56,492 nucleotides of DNA from a virus. The translations under genes were made by a program, and so were the position numbers. Positions 41,705 through 49,134 of this stretch are shown here, piece after piece. Where the stretch lies: IMG/VR virus record IMGVR_UViG_3300045996_001187, positions 1 through 56,492 of that record; one strand, given 5' to 3'. A model generated the notes under the pieces. It was given only the letters and a program-made list of their open reading frames with translations. It had not been told where the DNA came from and searched no databases. The number at the start of each line of letters is the position of its first letter. The first letter of the stretch is position 1.

Positions 41705-42284
41705 CTTTGTATTCCCTCGCATTTTTGCGTATAAAATCAAGTAACTTGTCTGATTCACTAAACCATTCGCCATGGTCTCGCTGGTCATGAAACATAATAT
41801 GAATATTACGCTCATCCTGATGAGTCCCTTCGCGAATGCCAAGTAGCTTTAACTGGAAAGGGCACATAGCCTGAATAGTCTCAAGGCGCGCGTGAACGTT
41901 GGTTGCGAAGCCAATCTTTACAGGGCCACCAAGGACGCTTTGGAAGAAGTAGATATACCCCATCCGAGGGCCGGTTTTTTGTAACACTGCGTCGAAAGGA
42001 TTTCCCTCTGAGGGCTCGCACTCATATACCCGCCAATCGTTTGGCTGTGGCTGCACCTTCTCGGAGGTCCAACAATATGAAACGTGATGTTTGTGAACTG
42101 GCCTTTTTGTGTAAACCTGCTCACCGCCACCTATCACGCGGCAATACCAATACGTGGAATCCTCGTATGGCATCAACGTGACAAGCTTCTCTGAGGAAAA
42201 AGCTTCATACCGGAAACCTTGAATTAGATTGTCTGGCGTTACGCCTTCTGAGGCCACTCGTTCTTGTAAATCTTCTAATGTCAT
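41697..42284 (-). CDS. T5orf172 / GIY-YIG-like protein
   Basis: 195 residues. C-terminal domain 'GYIYFFQSVLGGPVKIGFATNVHARLETIQAMCP' plus 'ERNIHIMFHDQRDHGEWF' is the T5orf172 (MUG113) version of the GIY-YIG fold, with Tyr/Tyr, Arg and Glu in the right order. The N-terminal half is unique. Possible nuclease or DNA-binding partner of the downstream methylase gene. Confidence 0.75.
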   Translation of the reverse strand: MTLEDLQERVASEGVTPDNLIQGFRYEAFSSEKLVTLMPYEDSTYWYCRVIGGGEQVYTKRPVHKHHVSYCWTSEKVQPQPNDWRVYECEPSEGNPFDAVLQKTGPRMGYIYFFQSVLGGPVKIGFATNVHARLETIQAMCPFQLKLLGIREGTHQDERNIHIMFHDQRDHGEWFSESDKLLDFIRKNAREYKDE

Positions 42285-42649
42285 TAGTCATTCCTTCTAT
42301 GTCTGCTTTTCATCCATCCAAGGGCGTGCGCTTCGCCAGGGTGCCCATGCATCCATTCGTGACAGTAGGCGCATACCGCTAAAAAGTCGCTGTCGTCCAG
42401 CAGGGCGTCTCCGTCACGACCCCGCGCATGATGAATCTGTGTAGCAGGTGTGACGACGCCCAAAGACTCACACCGCACGCAATTCGGGTTAGCTTCTAAG
42501 TGCATAGCACGGCGGGCCGAATACTCCCGATTAGCCGCCGCCTGTTTCTTTGAAACCTTGCGGAGCGGAGAACGGGGTTTAGGGTTGTCGCGTTGCTTTT
42601 GGCGGCTACGCTGCTGCCATTGCCGCAACTTTTCGGGGTCTCGATTCAT
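42284..42649 (-). CDS. HNH endonuclease
   Basis: 121 residues from the ATG at 42649. Basic N-terminus, then 'CVRCESLG' zinc pair, 'QIHHARGRDGD' catalytic His-His, 'FLAVCAYCHEWMHGHPGE' second Cys pair with final His. The domain is often near packaging or recombination genes. Here it starts the segment downstream of the CATTACA operator and may be transcribed from its own repressed promoter (TTGCAA/TAAACT). Confidence 0.85.
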   Translation of the reverse strand: MNRDPEKLRQWQQRSRQKQRDNPKPRSPLRKVSKKQAAANREYSARRAMHLEANPNCVRCESLGVVTPATQIHHARGRDGDALLDDSDFLAVCAYCHEWMHGHPGEAHALGWMKSRHRRND

Positions 42650-42662
42650 GGGATTTATGTGT

Positions 42663-42679
42663 TGTAATGTTTCATTACA
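42663..42679. promoter_or_regulatory. Palindromic operator TGTAATG-TTT-CATTACA
   Basis: Perfect 7-bp inverted repeat with a TTT spacer between the divergent HNH and RHH genes. A further half site CATTACA lies at 42713-42719. Possible promoters flank it: leftward TTGCAA-17-TAAACT (about 42680-42708) and rightward TTGCCT-17-TACACT (42693-42721). The half site resembles CATTACGTAATG at 50226. Confidence 0.65.
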
Positions 42680-42751
42680 GTTTACCGTTATCTTGCCTAT
42701 ATTGCAATTATTCATTACACTTAGGCGCGATATATTTTCTGGTGAAAAATC

Positions 42752-42937
42752 ATGGCAAACCGCAAGAAACCCGAAGGCAAAAAACTCAGCACTCCTATTC
42801 AGCTTCGCGTGCAAGAGCAGTTGCGCGACGACCTGAATGCTCTCGCCGAAGAGACGGGCGTTTCGACTTCGGAGCGGGCACGTCAATGCTTGGAGCAGGT
42901 TGTGGCCGACTGGCGAGCGGGCAAGCTGAAAGAATAG
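42752..42937 (+). CDS. Ribbon-helix-helix repressor
   Basis: 61 residues. 'TPIQLRVQEQLRDDLNALAEETGVSTSERARQCLEQVV' is a ribbon-helix-helix fold: a basic strand then two helices. Divergent from the HNH gene across the CATTACA operator, hence likely its repressor and autoregulated. Ribosome site GGTGA. Terminated by the hairpin at 42957. Confidence 0.85.
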   Translation: MANRKKPEGKKLSTPIQLRVQEQLRDDLNALAEETGVSTSERARQCLEQVVADWRAGKLKE

Positions 42938-43103
42938 GACCACCGTCAGCAGCACGAGCCGCCCCCATATCGGGAGCGGCTTTTTCTTTAGGTGCCCATA
43001 CTGCCCTGACTTGCTCCCATGTATACGGCTGCGAGTATTCAGGGTCTCTGTCCGGGTCCGGAGCGTAATTCAAGGCGTCTTCATCTTCGAAGTATCTACC
43101 CAT
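42795..43103 (-). CDS. Hypothetical protein overlapping the RHH gene antisense
   Basis: 102 residues from the ATG at 43103 behind GGAGG. The first 50 residues ('MGRYFEDEDALNYAPDPDRDPEYSQPYTWEQV') look genuine; the C-terminal half is Pro/Ala/Arg-rich and is read through the plus-strand terminator and the antisense RHH gene. The true protein may be real but with an unconserved tail. Confidence 0.55.
   Translation of the reverse strand: MGRYFEDEDALNYAPDPDRDPEYSQPYTWEQVRAVWAPKEKAAPDMGAARAADGGPILSACPLASRPQPAPSIDVPAPKSKRPSLRREHSGRRATALAREAE
42957..42985 (+). terminator. Rho-independent terminator of the RHH gene
   Basis: AGCCGC/GCGGCT outer stem with inner CCC/GGG and an ATAT loop, followed by TTTTT. 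Stops rightward transcription before the convergent early-operon genes. The minus-strand frame passes through it. Confidence 0.85.
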
Positions 43104-43302
43104 GCGTTTCCTCCAAATACTTCTGATACTGCTCAGCCCATTCGGCATCGAAACACTCATGACGTGTGTGTAGTCCGTGCATAAGGCAACGCCCCGGCAT
43201 GCAGCACTCCCATTCATCCTCGTCGTCTAAGGTCCGGTCAAAGTACTCTGTATCGTCAAATCCATCGTCATCGTTCTCGTCATCGTACCAATCGGTGCCC
43301 AT
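43096..43302 (-). CDS. Highly acidic protein (possible DNA mimic)
   Basis: 68 residues from the ATG at 43302 behind GAGGTGA. The first 30 residues are mostly Asp/Glu with Tyr/Phe/Trp, then 'CCMPGRCLMHGLHTRHECF' Cys/His cluster. Acidic-aromatic stretches are seen in DNA-mimic anti-restriction or anti-CRISPR proteins, but this one has a metal-like motif too. Function unknown. Confidence 0.7.
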   Translation of the reverse strand: MGTDWYDDENDDDGFDDTEYFDRTLDDEDEWECCMPGRCLMHGLHTRHECFDAEWAEQYQKYLEETHG

Positions 43303-43380
43303 ACATCACCTCGTAAAAGCCGTGTTTCCTGCCTCTTCTAGACAACCGTAGTCTGCGAACGCCTGCTGAACGTACCGTTA

Positions 43381-44100
43381 CTATTGCGGGGCATCGGAGG
43401 CCACATGGTCCGGCAACATTGCGCGAAGACGGTCAATCAATGCGCTTGCCTCGGATTTCGAAAGCTGCGTAATGGGCTTATCCAGTAGCTTCGCCATTTC
43501 TTCACGGCTATTACGCCCGAACACTTTGTTTGCAATCGCGACAAGTGCCCCGCGTTGAGCCTCGGTGAGTAGATTACCGCTGTGTTCCTGCCTGGGACGC
43601 TGGGAGCCATTCTGGTGCACTGTAGGCTGCCGTGGCGCTCCCTGTGACTGTGGGGCGTCTAGGTGGGCGCGGTCTGTTGATTCGTCGGCTTCCGGGTCGT
43701 CGCCGGTGCTGATATTAAGTGCGAGCATCCACGCGTACTTAATCGCCATCGTCTGAGCTTTGGCGACAGCCTTATCGCCGGGGTCCGCGCCCTGCCCGAG
43801 CGCAGAGACCGTTAGGCGCTCCCCGCTTGGCGCGTGAACCAGCGTCATAGTCACCCGTACGGTCGCCAGGTTGGTTTGACCGTTGCGCGTCGGGACTTGG
43901 ATGCAATCGAGCAAGTCTGCACTCGGAAAGCTCGCCACGCTGTTTTCGCAAGCGGCGGCGTTCACATGACGCAGGACATCGGCGGCGCTCGCGTAGTTGT
44001 AGCCTTGCGATTGGTTTCGACCACCCTTATAAACATAACTGCAAGCGTCCTGCATCTTGACAAGCGCCGCAGCTAAGTTGCTTTGATTCTGTTCACTCAT
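43381..44100 (-). CDS. ERF-family single-strand annealing recombinase
   Basis: 239 residues. Diagnostic segments: 'YNYASAADVLRHVN', 'VTMTLVHAPSGERLTV', 'GADPGDKAVAKAQTMAIKYAWMLALNISTGDDPEAD', as in P22 Erf-like and other ERF proteins. A flexible Gln/Pro-rich linker and a C-terminal helical domain ('EAQRGALVAIANKVFG') may contact SSB. Acts in recombination and circularisation. Confidence 0.9.
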   Translation of the reverse strand: MSEQNQSNLAAALVKMQDACSYVYKGGRNQSQGYNYASAADVLRHVNAAACENSVASFPSADLLDCIQVPTRNGQTNLATVRVTMTLVHAPSGERLTVSALGQGADPGDKAVAKAQTMAIKYAWMLALNISTGDDPEADESTDRAHLDAPQSQGAPRQPTVHQNGSQRPRQEHSGNLLTEAQRGALVAIANKVFGRNSREEMAKLLDKPITQLSKSEASALIDRLRAMLPDHVASDAPQ

Positions 44101-44157
44101 AAATAAATCCTCTGCCTCTCCCCCTGCCCCACCACGACGGCGAGTAGGGAGAGAGAA

Positions 44158-44574
44158 TTAGGCGGCCTTTATCTCCAAACTATCAAGTCGGTCCGAATAA
44201 GCCGAAACCAGCGACCAGCACTTGGCAAGGTGTGTTTTCAGACTGTTAGCAACTTTTTGATAGTGAAGTGCATTCACAGCGAAGTCATCGTCAAGACTGC
44301 CGAGAATGTCCTGCTTCTGACTTTGGAGGGCGTTGGCTCGATCAACTGCCTTGCGCGCATCGAGCATCTTCTCGTACAGCTTAGGTGGGCAGTAGCGGTC
44401 CTTAACCGAGCCCCATAGTGCGTTAAGGCGGTCTATTTTGTCGGACGAGAATGCACAGTCCTTTTTGATGGTATCTGCGGTCCATTCGGGGTCGAGCTCC
44501 GTGTGTCCTTCTGGAGCGTCAAAGAATGTTATTTGGTCTTTACTTGGCCCTCTTTTTTTGGTTATTGCTGTCAT
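44158..44574 (-). CDS. Hypothetical protein upstream of ERF gene
   Basis: 138 residues, ATG at 44574 behind GGAGG. Helical, with basic 'AITKKRGPSKDQ' N-terminus and Lys/Asp-rich long helices. Located where phages often encode an accessory to the annealase. No nuclease motif recognised. Confidence 0.65.
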   Translation of the reverse strand: MTAITKKRGPSKDQITFFDAPEGHTELDPEWTADTIKKDCAFSSDKIDRLNALWGSVKDRYCPPKLYEKMLDARKAVDRANALQSQKQDILGSLDDDFAVNALHYQKVANSLKTHLAKCWSLVSAYSDRLDSLEIKAA

Positions 44575-44589
44575 GGCTCGCCTCCGTAG

Positions 44590-44874
44590 TCATTTTCTGG
44601 TTCTGGGACCAAATTGGCCCCGCTTCCCCTCCGGCAGACGATATATGCTGCCTGGGCCGTAGCGCGTACGAACTTCGTTCATCAGCGCAGCGCGTTGTGA
44701 CTCAAGGTACCTGTCCCTAAGTGACAATGGGTCATCCTTCCCGGCTCTCTCACTCGGCCTCTCGTTTCCTCTACCTGCGGCAATTAATTCGTCACAGAGC
44801 CTTGACTGATCGGCCACAACTTTATCAAGAGCGCGGTTAATTTCTCGTGCCGACATTTGCGATACGTCTTTCAC
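44590..44874 (-). CDS. Hypothetical charged protein
   Basis: 94 residues, GTG start coupled (overlap 4 bases) to the preceding stop; ATG at 44856 is an alternative. Arg/Glu/Asp-rich helices, C-terminal 'GPGSIYRLPEGKRGQFGPRTRK'. Function unknown. Confidence 0.6.
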   Translation of the reverse strand: MKDVSQMSAREINRALDKVVADQSRLCDELIAAGRGNERPSERAGKDDPLSLRDRYLESQRAALMNEVRTRYGPGSIYRLPEGKRGQFGPRTRK

Positions 44875-45107
44875 GCCGCCACCCCCAATTCATCCTCACC
44901 ATCGGAATCACGCGTAAATCCTGTCCACAGATACGGACACTCAATAGTGTGTGGCCCCTTATCTCGCGCCCTGAGCCAGCGTAGCGCCCTGTAGACGGCA
45001 AAGAGGAAGACGAGGGCAATAATCACGCTCATGGTGTCCCAAGCCATTTGTGCGGCGTGGGCGTCGGCTTGGATTTGGGCTAGTTGTCTGTCTAGTTGGG
45101 TGTTCAT
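44871..45107 (-). CDS. Single-pass membrane protein
   Basis: 78 residues from the ATG at 45107. Helical Gln/Ala N-terminus, transmembrane segment 'MSVIIALVFLFAVYRAL', then a basic charge cluster and a cytoplasmic acidic tail. ATGA overlap with the methyltransferase stop. May be an exclusion or membrane regulator protein. Confidence 0.65.
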   Translation of the reverse strand: MNTQLDRQLAQIQADAHAAQMAWDTMSVIIALVFLFAVYRALRWLRARDKGPHTIECPYLWTGFTRDSDGEDELGVAA

Positions 45108-45781
45108 GGGGTTGTTGTCTCCATGGCAGCGGTAAGTTGTGAGCCGGTAAGGTGCTGCATCAACTGCCTGCCTATAAATTCGGTGTACGCCGGTGGGATG
45201 GCTTGTGCGAGCTCCTTGCGTGTCATCCAGTCGATGTCCATAGCATCCGGCCAATACTCCGCGCCTTTGCCGCCACCGCTTCCAAAAACATGGACGGTGC
45301 CGGTGTCGAACCATTTGCCATGATCGTAGATCTGGAAACATTTATCGGCATCCTGCCACTCGTGCCGGCAATTCGGAGCCGTGAGCGGGAAGTTGCTTTC
45401 AAATAAACGGTGGCGCCGGACCCTTAAGCCGAACATCGAACCGCACAACGTGACTGGTTGAATGAGAGGTGAACCGATCACGTTTTCGATGACGAATAGC
45501 TTGCCGGACTTTTCGAGCCAAAAGCGTGTCGGGCCGACGTAATCCCGATGTTTACTCTTGTCCCGCGTTTTACTTGAAAAGACCTGACATGGCGGGCTCG
45601 CGTGAATGGCATCAAACAAGTGCCCGAACTCACGCACGTATTCCAGCGCGTCTCCCTGCACAAACTCGAAGGGATAGCGCGGCTGCGGCTGAATATCAAC
45701 GCCCACTATTTCAGTGAACCCGGCTCTATGGTAGCCCATCGCAGCGCCACCGGCACAGCAGTAAAGGTCAAGTAATCTCAC
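45104..45781 (-). CDS. Compact C5-cytosine DNA methyltransferase
   Basis: 225 residues, GTG start with GGAG upstream. Motif I 'DLYCCAGGAAMGYHRAGF' (5-22), motif IV 'ASPPCQ' with catalytic Cys65, motif VI 'IENVIG' (98-103), motif VIII 'GLRVRRHRLFESNF'. At 225 residues it is short for the family: after motif VIII little target-recognition domain and no clear motif X remain, as in some phage versions. Orphan enzyme, likely anti-restriction. Confidence 0.88.
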   Translation of the reverse strand: MRLLDLYCCAGGAAMGYHRAGFTEIVGVDIQPQPRYPFEFVQGDALEYVREFGHLFDAIHASPPCQVFSSKTRDKSKHRDYVGPTRFWLEKSGKLFVIENVIGSPLIQPVTLCGSMFGLRVRRHRLFESNFPLTAPNCRHEWQDADKCFQIYDHGKWFDTGTVHVFGSGGGKGAEYWPDAMDIDWMTRKELAQAIPPAYTEFIGRQLMQHLTGSQLTAAMETTTP

Positions 45782-45981
45782 GTTGTTGTCTCCGATTCTT
45801 GCGCCTCTCTCGCTCGCGCAGCACTGCGTTCAATTGAAATTTTCTGTTCATCCTTGCAGTCGCCGCACAGGTATTTGACACACTTCCGGGAGCCAGCGAT
45901 GGACCAGCCCTGCGGCATGCCTGACGACTTGGCGAAGGTCTCGCAGCGAGCACAGGTCCACCAAACGGCGCGGCGGCTCAT
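45778..45981 (-). CDS. Small zinc-ribbon protein
   Basis: 67 residues. 'WTCARCETFAKSSG' and 'CVKYLCGDCKDEQ' give two Cys pairs. Overlaps both neighbours by ATGA. C-terminus basic. Function unknown. Confidence 0.7.
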   Translation of the reverse strand: MSRRAVWWTCARCETFAKSSGMPQGWSIAGSRKCVKYLCGDCKDEQKISIERSAARAREAQESETTT

Positions 45982-46457
45982 GGGGAGACCTCAGGCAAAT
46001 TCAGCGACTTGCGCGCGAACTCCTCGCAGTGCTTCATAGCCGCCGCCCGGTCGGAGTACTTCCCATAGGCGTTGTGGTTCTGACAAACACCGTTTTGAAT
46101 GTATTTACCAGTCCACCTAAAATACCCCTGATGCTCCGTAACCGCTCCCACCTCGCGCGCCTTCTCCGGTTCGTCAGGGTTGCCGTAGAGGAGGGTGTTG
46201 TGGTGCCAGAACAGTTGTAAGGTGTCGCGGTCGTACCATTGTTGGATGGTGTTGGTGGCGGAGAGGACTTCGGCCCAACCGCTCGCATTTAGCCAAAGTG
46301 ACTTGCTGCAAAACGCCTCGCATGTCCATGCTCTGAACGTTTCATGGTCGTGTAGTAAATGGTCGAGATTATATTCACTATCTCCGACATATTTTCGGAC
46401 AAGCATCTCCGCCGCCTCTCTCACCTCTTCCGGCACCGTTGTCATTGTTTCGCTCAT
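45978..46457 (-). CDS. Hypothetical early protein ending EVSP
   Basis: 159 residues. Helical N-terminus, aromatic middle ('NTIQQWYDRDTLQLFWHHNTLLYGN') and a strand 'YFRWTGKYIQNG'. The final codons Glu-Val-Ser-Pro (GAG GTC TCC CCA) supply the ribosome site of the next gene. No family recognised. Confidence 0.7.
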   Translation of the reverse strand: MSETMTTVPEEVREAAEMLVRKYVGDSEYNLDHLLHDHETFRAWTCEAFCSKSLWLNASGWAEVLSATNTIQQWYDRDTLQLFWHHNTLLYGNPDEPEKAREVGAVTEHQGYFRWTGKYIQNGVCQNHNAYGKYSDRAAAMKHCEEFARKSLNLPEVSP

Positions 46458-46840
46458 GGTTGCACCTCGTCAGTGTGTTGCTCGATGAAATAGTCGATGT
46501 AGGAGGCGACTATGTTGGCGCGTTCTTGGGGCGTCTTGGCATTCCAGTAGTTGGTTCGATACGGCTCATCCCATGCACCCACAACGAGCAGTTCTGCCCA
46601 TAGATAGTCATGGTCTGTGCCGGTCAGTTCTGCGGCCTGCGAAATCTCCCAGCCATCCTCAGTGACTTCGCCACTTGCCGTAAGCACCGCGCGCGCGATG
46701 TCATCTTCATCGCACAGTCCCGGCTTCGCCCTTATCACATCCCGAACCTTGCGCAACAATTCAACATTCAGGCGCGGCTTCTCGCTCGGCACCGGGTCCA
46801 CGGTCAGGGTGATGTCGGTGTTTGGGGTGGGGTGGGTCAT
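46454..46840 (-). CDS. Hypothetical early protein ending DEVQP
   Basis: 128 residues from the ATG at 46840. A Pro/Thr-rich N-terminus, helical 'LRKVRDVIRAKPGLCDEDDIARAVL', and 'YWNAKTPQERANIVASYIDYFIEQH'. Stop overlaps the next start (ATGA) with GAGGTG embedded. Function unknown. Confidence 0.7.
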   Translation of the reverse strand: MTHPTPNTDITLTVDPVPSEKPRLNVELLRKVRDVIRAKPGLCDEDDIARAVLTASGEVTEDGWEISQAAELTGTDHDYLWAELLVVGAWDEPYRTNYWNAKTPQERANIVASYIDYFIEQHTDEVQP

Positions 46841-47184
46841 GGGGACACCTCGAAAATATCCGCAGCGTCTTCCTGCGCTGCTCTGTCTAAGCAGATTTCG
46901 CACGTGTCATTGCACATCTCGCAGGAGCACTTACCATGCTCGCACCGCGCGTTCTCGACCTTTAAACCCGCGAACGGATTGGCTCCGTCGCTGCGCTGCT
47001 GCTCGACCCATTTAGCCATGTGCCGATGATTTATGGCCGCTACCTTTGCCGCCTGTTTATTCGGCGCCTCGACGGAACAGACGGCGCAAAAGTACTCTTT
47101 TGGCCCCTGCCCATAATCGAGCACCGGCACGGTTTCAGACATTTCGGGACTTGTCACCCAGTAGTGATTCAGGGTTTGGGTCAT
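46837..47184 (-). CDS. Cys-rich zinc-binding hypothetical protein
   Basis: 115 residues. 'YFCAVCSVEAPNKQAAKVAAINHRHMAKW' is zinc-finger-like with a C2H2 pattern, then 'CEHGKCSCEMCNDTCEICLDRA', a dense cluster of seven cysteines that may bind two more metals. Ends 'EVSP'. Unknown role. Confidence 0.7.
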   Translation of the reverse strand: MTQTLNHYWVTSPEMSETVPVLDYGQGPKEYFCAVCSVEAPNKQAAKVAAINHRHMAKWVEQQRSDGANPFAGLKVENARCEHGKCSCEMCNDTCEICLDRAAQEDAADIFEVSP

Positions 47185-47735
47185 GGGGATGTCACCGCCT
47201 CAGTGTCGAAGATGCCAGCCGGGAACTCCGACGCAGGAACATTAAAGAATCCTTGAGAGCCTTTCCACGGCAACGGCTCAGGTAATGCCACAATGTCCTC
47301 AAGAATCCATCCGAAGCGTCCCGGTAAATAATTCCCAAAGTCGCGCTCCCGCCATGAGTCCAACGTATCGTTCAGATTAAGCGCGCCTTCACGATACCGC
47401 CGAGTGTCAAGCTCACCAACAGTAAATGATTCAGTGGGTCGGCAATCGACCAGATTTGCTACGGCGATAATCGCACCGAACGGCAGCACATCCGCCAAAA
47501 ACTGCCTGTCCGCCATTTTCTTGATTGGATGCAACCCAGCGCAGAAATTCCAGCAGCACCCATAATGGATTAGCTCGCTCTGATTCTTCCGCTTTGCTGC
47601 GTGAATCGCTATCGGTCCTCTATGGTTCGTCGGCCAGTGCCGGGTTTCAATTCGTTTTGAGCCAAGAGCCACCAGTGTTGCCCACGGCTGCCATAAGCTT
47701 ATTGTTCTGACCATTCCGTCATCAGGTATTCTCAT
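47181..47735 (-). CDS. ASCH-domain protein
   Basis: 184 residues. 'TISLWQPWATLVALGSKRIETRHWPTNHRGPIAIHAAK' is the ASCH (PUA-like) core, followed by 'GAIIAVANLVDC', 'FGNYLPGRFGWILEDIVALPEPLPWKGSQGFF'. ASCH proteins bind RNA or modified nucleotides. May act on phage or host RNA. Start ATG at 47735 behind GGAGAG. Confidence 0.85.
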   Translation of the reverse strand: MRIPDDGMVRTISLWQPWATLVALGSKRIETRHWPTNHRGPIAIHAAKRKNQSELIHYGCCWNFCAGLHPIKKMADRQFLADVLPFGAIIAVANLVDCRPTESFTVGELDTRRYREGALNLNDTLDSWRERDFGNYLPGRFGWILEDIVALPEPLPWKGSQGFFNVPASEFPAGIFDTEAVTSP

Positions 47736-47790
47736 CGCCTTCTCTCCCTCTCATCCAATTTCACGCCCCTGCTCCCAAACCAACAAAGTT

Positions 47791-47967
47791 CTATCTTCTT
47801 GCCGTCAATGAAATAAATTCAAAAGCCATTAGGCTATCACTCTCCCAGTTCCCGAAGTCCATAACGCCTTGACAGATTTCCTCTATCTAGCATCTGAGTT
47901 TTTTCTCCAAAGCATGAGCCGTATGGTCTACGCCGTACTGGCCACGCCGTTTATTCCGTTTCCTCAT
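47791..47967 (-). other. Two micro reading frames in a 350-base gap
   Basis: 47887-47967 encodes 26 residues, very basic at its start, behind GAGAGG with an 8-base spacer; 47791-47862 encodes 23 residues. Both face along the operon between the 48089 and 47735 genes. The rest of 47736-48088 shows a strong AAGGAGGTGA near 48070 followed only by a 7-codon frame. Translation is uncertain; they may be leader peptides or chance frames. Confidence 0.3.
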
Positions 47968-48088
47968 CGTTGGTGCCTCTCTGCATCGTCTGCGATTCTT
48001 GGTGCGTGGTTCGTGTGTGTGGGTCGTTACCTTCTGGTTGTCATTTTCATGGTATCGCTACTTGCTCACCTCCTTAAGGTGCGACTGA

Positions 48089-48829
48089 TTACACGGACGG
48101 TGACTTATAAACATCAATCATCGCATCAAGTAATTGGAAGGCAGATGCCTGTAAATCCGTGACAGTGGGCTGTAGAGCTTCAACTGCTGCCGACCATGCT
48201 GCCGACCTTGCTGCCGACTCTGCTGCCGACCTTGCTGCCGACTCTGCTGCCGACTCTGCTGCCGACCTTGCTGCCGACCTTGCTGCCGACCATGCTGCCG
48301 ACCTTGCTGCCGACTCTGCTGCCGACTCTGCTGCCGACCTTGCTGCCGACCCTGCTGCCGACCTTGCTGCCGACCTTGCTGCCGACCATGCTGCCGACCT
48401 TGCTGCCGACCTTGCTGCCTCTAAAGCGGACTGTCCAGCTTTAGCACTCATGTCATCTAAAATAGGTGCAAGGTCGAGCAGCTTATCGGCGTGCTCTTGC
48501 AGTTCGGCGGCCCGTAGCCATGCCGGGGCGCATACGCGGGCCAGCCAGTCGGTTGCCATCCATGCGCGCCTTTCCTCGGCCTCATCACTACCGGCAGTAT
48601 TAAGAACCTTCTCGGCATAAGGCTTTAGTTTTTGCCGGGTTTCGTCGTCCAGCGAGTCGTTCCAATTGCGCATGAAAGCCGCAATTACTGACGATACGCA
48701 CTGAGGGCTATCGGACCACGGCTCACGTGCCAAGTAGCTGCTGAGTTCCATCACGCAAGCAGCGCCGCTATCAGGGCTATGCCCACCGCTACCCAGTCTC
48801 AAGCTTTCAATGTCAAGTGTTGTATTCAT
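48089..48829 (-). CDS. Ala-Ala-x-Ser tetrapeptide repeat protein
   Basis: 246 residues from the ATG at 48829 behind GGAG. N-terminal 140 residues are a globular helical domain ('SSVIAAFMRNWNDSLDDETRQKLKPYAEKVL', 'ATDWLARVCAPAWLRAAELQEHA') related to proteins with this repeat in other phages and bacteria. Then 19 copies of Ala-Ala-x-Ser (x = Arg 10, Glu 5, Trp 3, Gly 1) and a C-terminal helix. The repeat likely forms a long helix with one variable face. Function unknown. Confidence 0.8.
   Translation of the reverse strand: MNTTLDIESLRLGSGGHSPDSGAACVMELSSYLAREPWSDSPQCVSSVIAAFMRNWNDSLDDETRQKLKPYAEKVLNTAGSDEAEERRAWMATDWLARVCAPAWLRAAELQEHADKLLDLAPILDDMSAKAGQSALEAARSAARSAAWSAARSAARSAAGSAARSAAESAAESAARSAAWSAARSAARSAAESAAESAARSAAESAARSAAWSAAVEALQPTVTDLQASAFQLLDAMIDVYKSPSV
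48184..48419 (-). repeat. 12-base tandem repeat array with 96-base higher order
   Basis: About 19 tandem 12-base units (GCAGCAnnGTCG type) within the repeat protein gene. Only the x codon varies (AGG, TGG, GAG, GGG). The Trp units are 3, 11 and 19, exactly eight units apart. The 12-base period leaves other frames free of stops, which produces false reading frames on both strands. Confidence 0.9.
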
Positions 48830-48883
48830 AATCTTCTCCATTTTTCATCCGCCACCCATCGCCGGGCGTGGGGGATAGGGGCG

Positions 48884-49126
48884 TTACTTGCAGCATTTCT
48901 CCACTAGGTCGTCCATAGAGACAACAAAGCTGTCTTTCTGCAACTCGACCTCAAGGGCATTCATTAAGTCCATAAATTCTCCGTAGTGAATGTCGCTGAC
49001 CAATGCAACACTCGCGCTATCGGCAGTGCAAGCTCGCAAGGCGTAAGGGTCGGACATTTGGTCGAATGTAAAAGCGCATATTTGAGACACCTGCACTAGA
49101 TTGCCGTCGACTGTTCTAATCCACAT
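48884..49126 (-). CDS. Hypothetical small early protein
   Basis: 80 residues, ATG at 49126 behind TAGGAG. 'MWIRTVDGNLVQVSQICAFTF' opens a small alpha/beta fold, helical 'GEFMDLMNALEVEL' follows. Ends Lys-Cys-Cys-Lys. Unknown. Confidence 0.7.
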   Translation of the reverse strand: MWIRTVDGNLVQVSQICAFTFDQMSDPYALRACTADSASVALVSDIHYGEFMDLMNALEVELQKDSFVVSMDDLVEKCCK

Positions 49127-49134
49127 GGTTGCTC

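Noticed and set aside
47869-48162. 97-residue hydrophobic plus-strand frame
   Set aside because: Opposite to the operon, no ribosome site, composition explained by GC-skewed antisense of micro-frames.
48159-48620. Plus-strand Ala-Ala-Asp/Leu repeat frame and Leu-Pro-Thr repeat frame, plus a minus-strand Val-Gly-Ser frame
   Set aside because: Artefacts of a 12-base repeat with no stop in any frame; only the Ala-Ala-x-Ser frame has a globular domain and a ribosome site.
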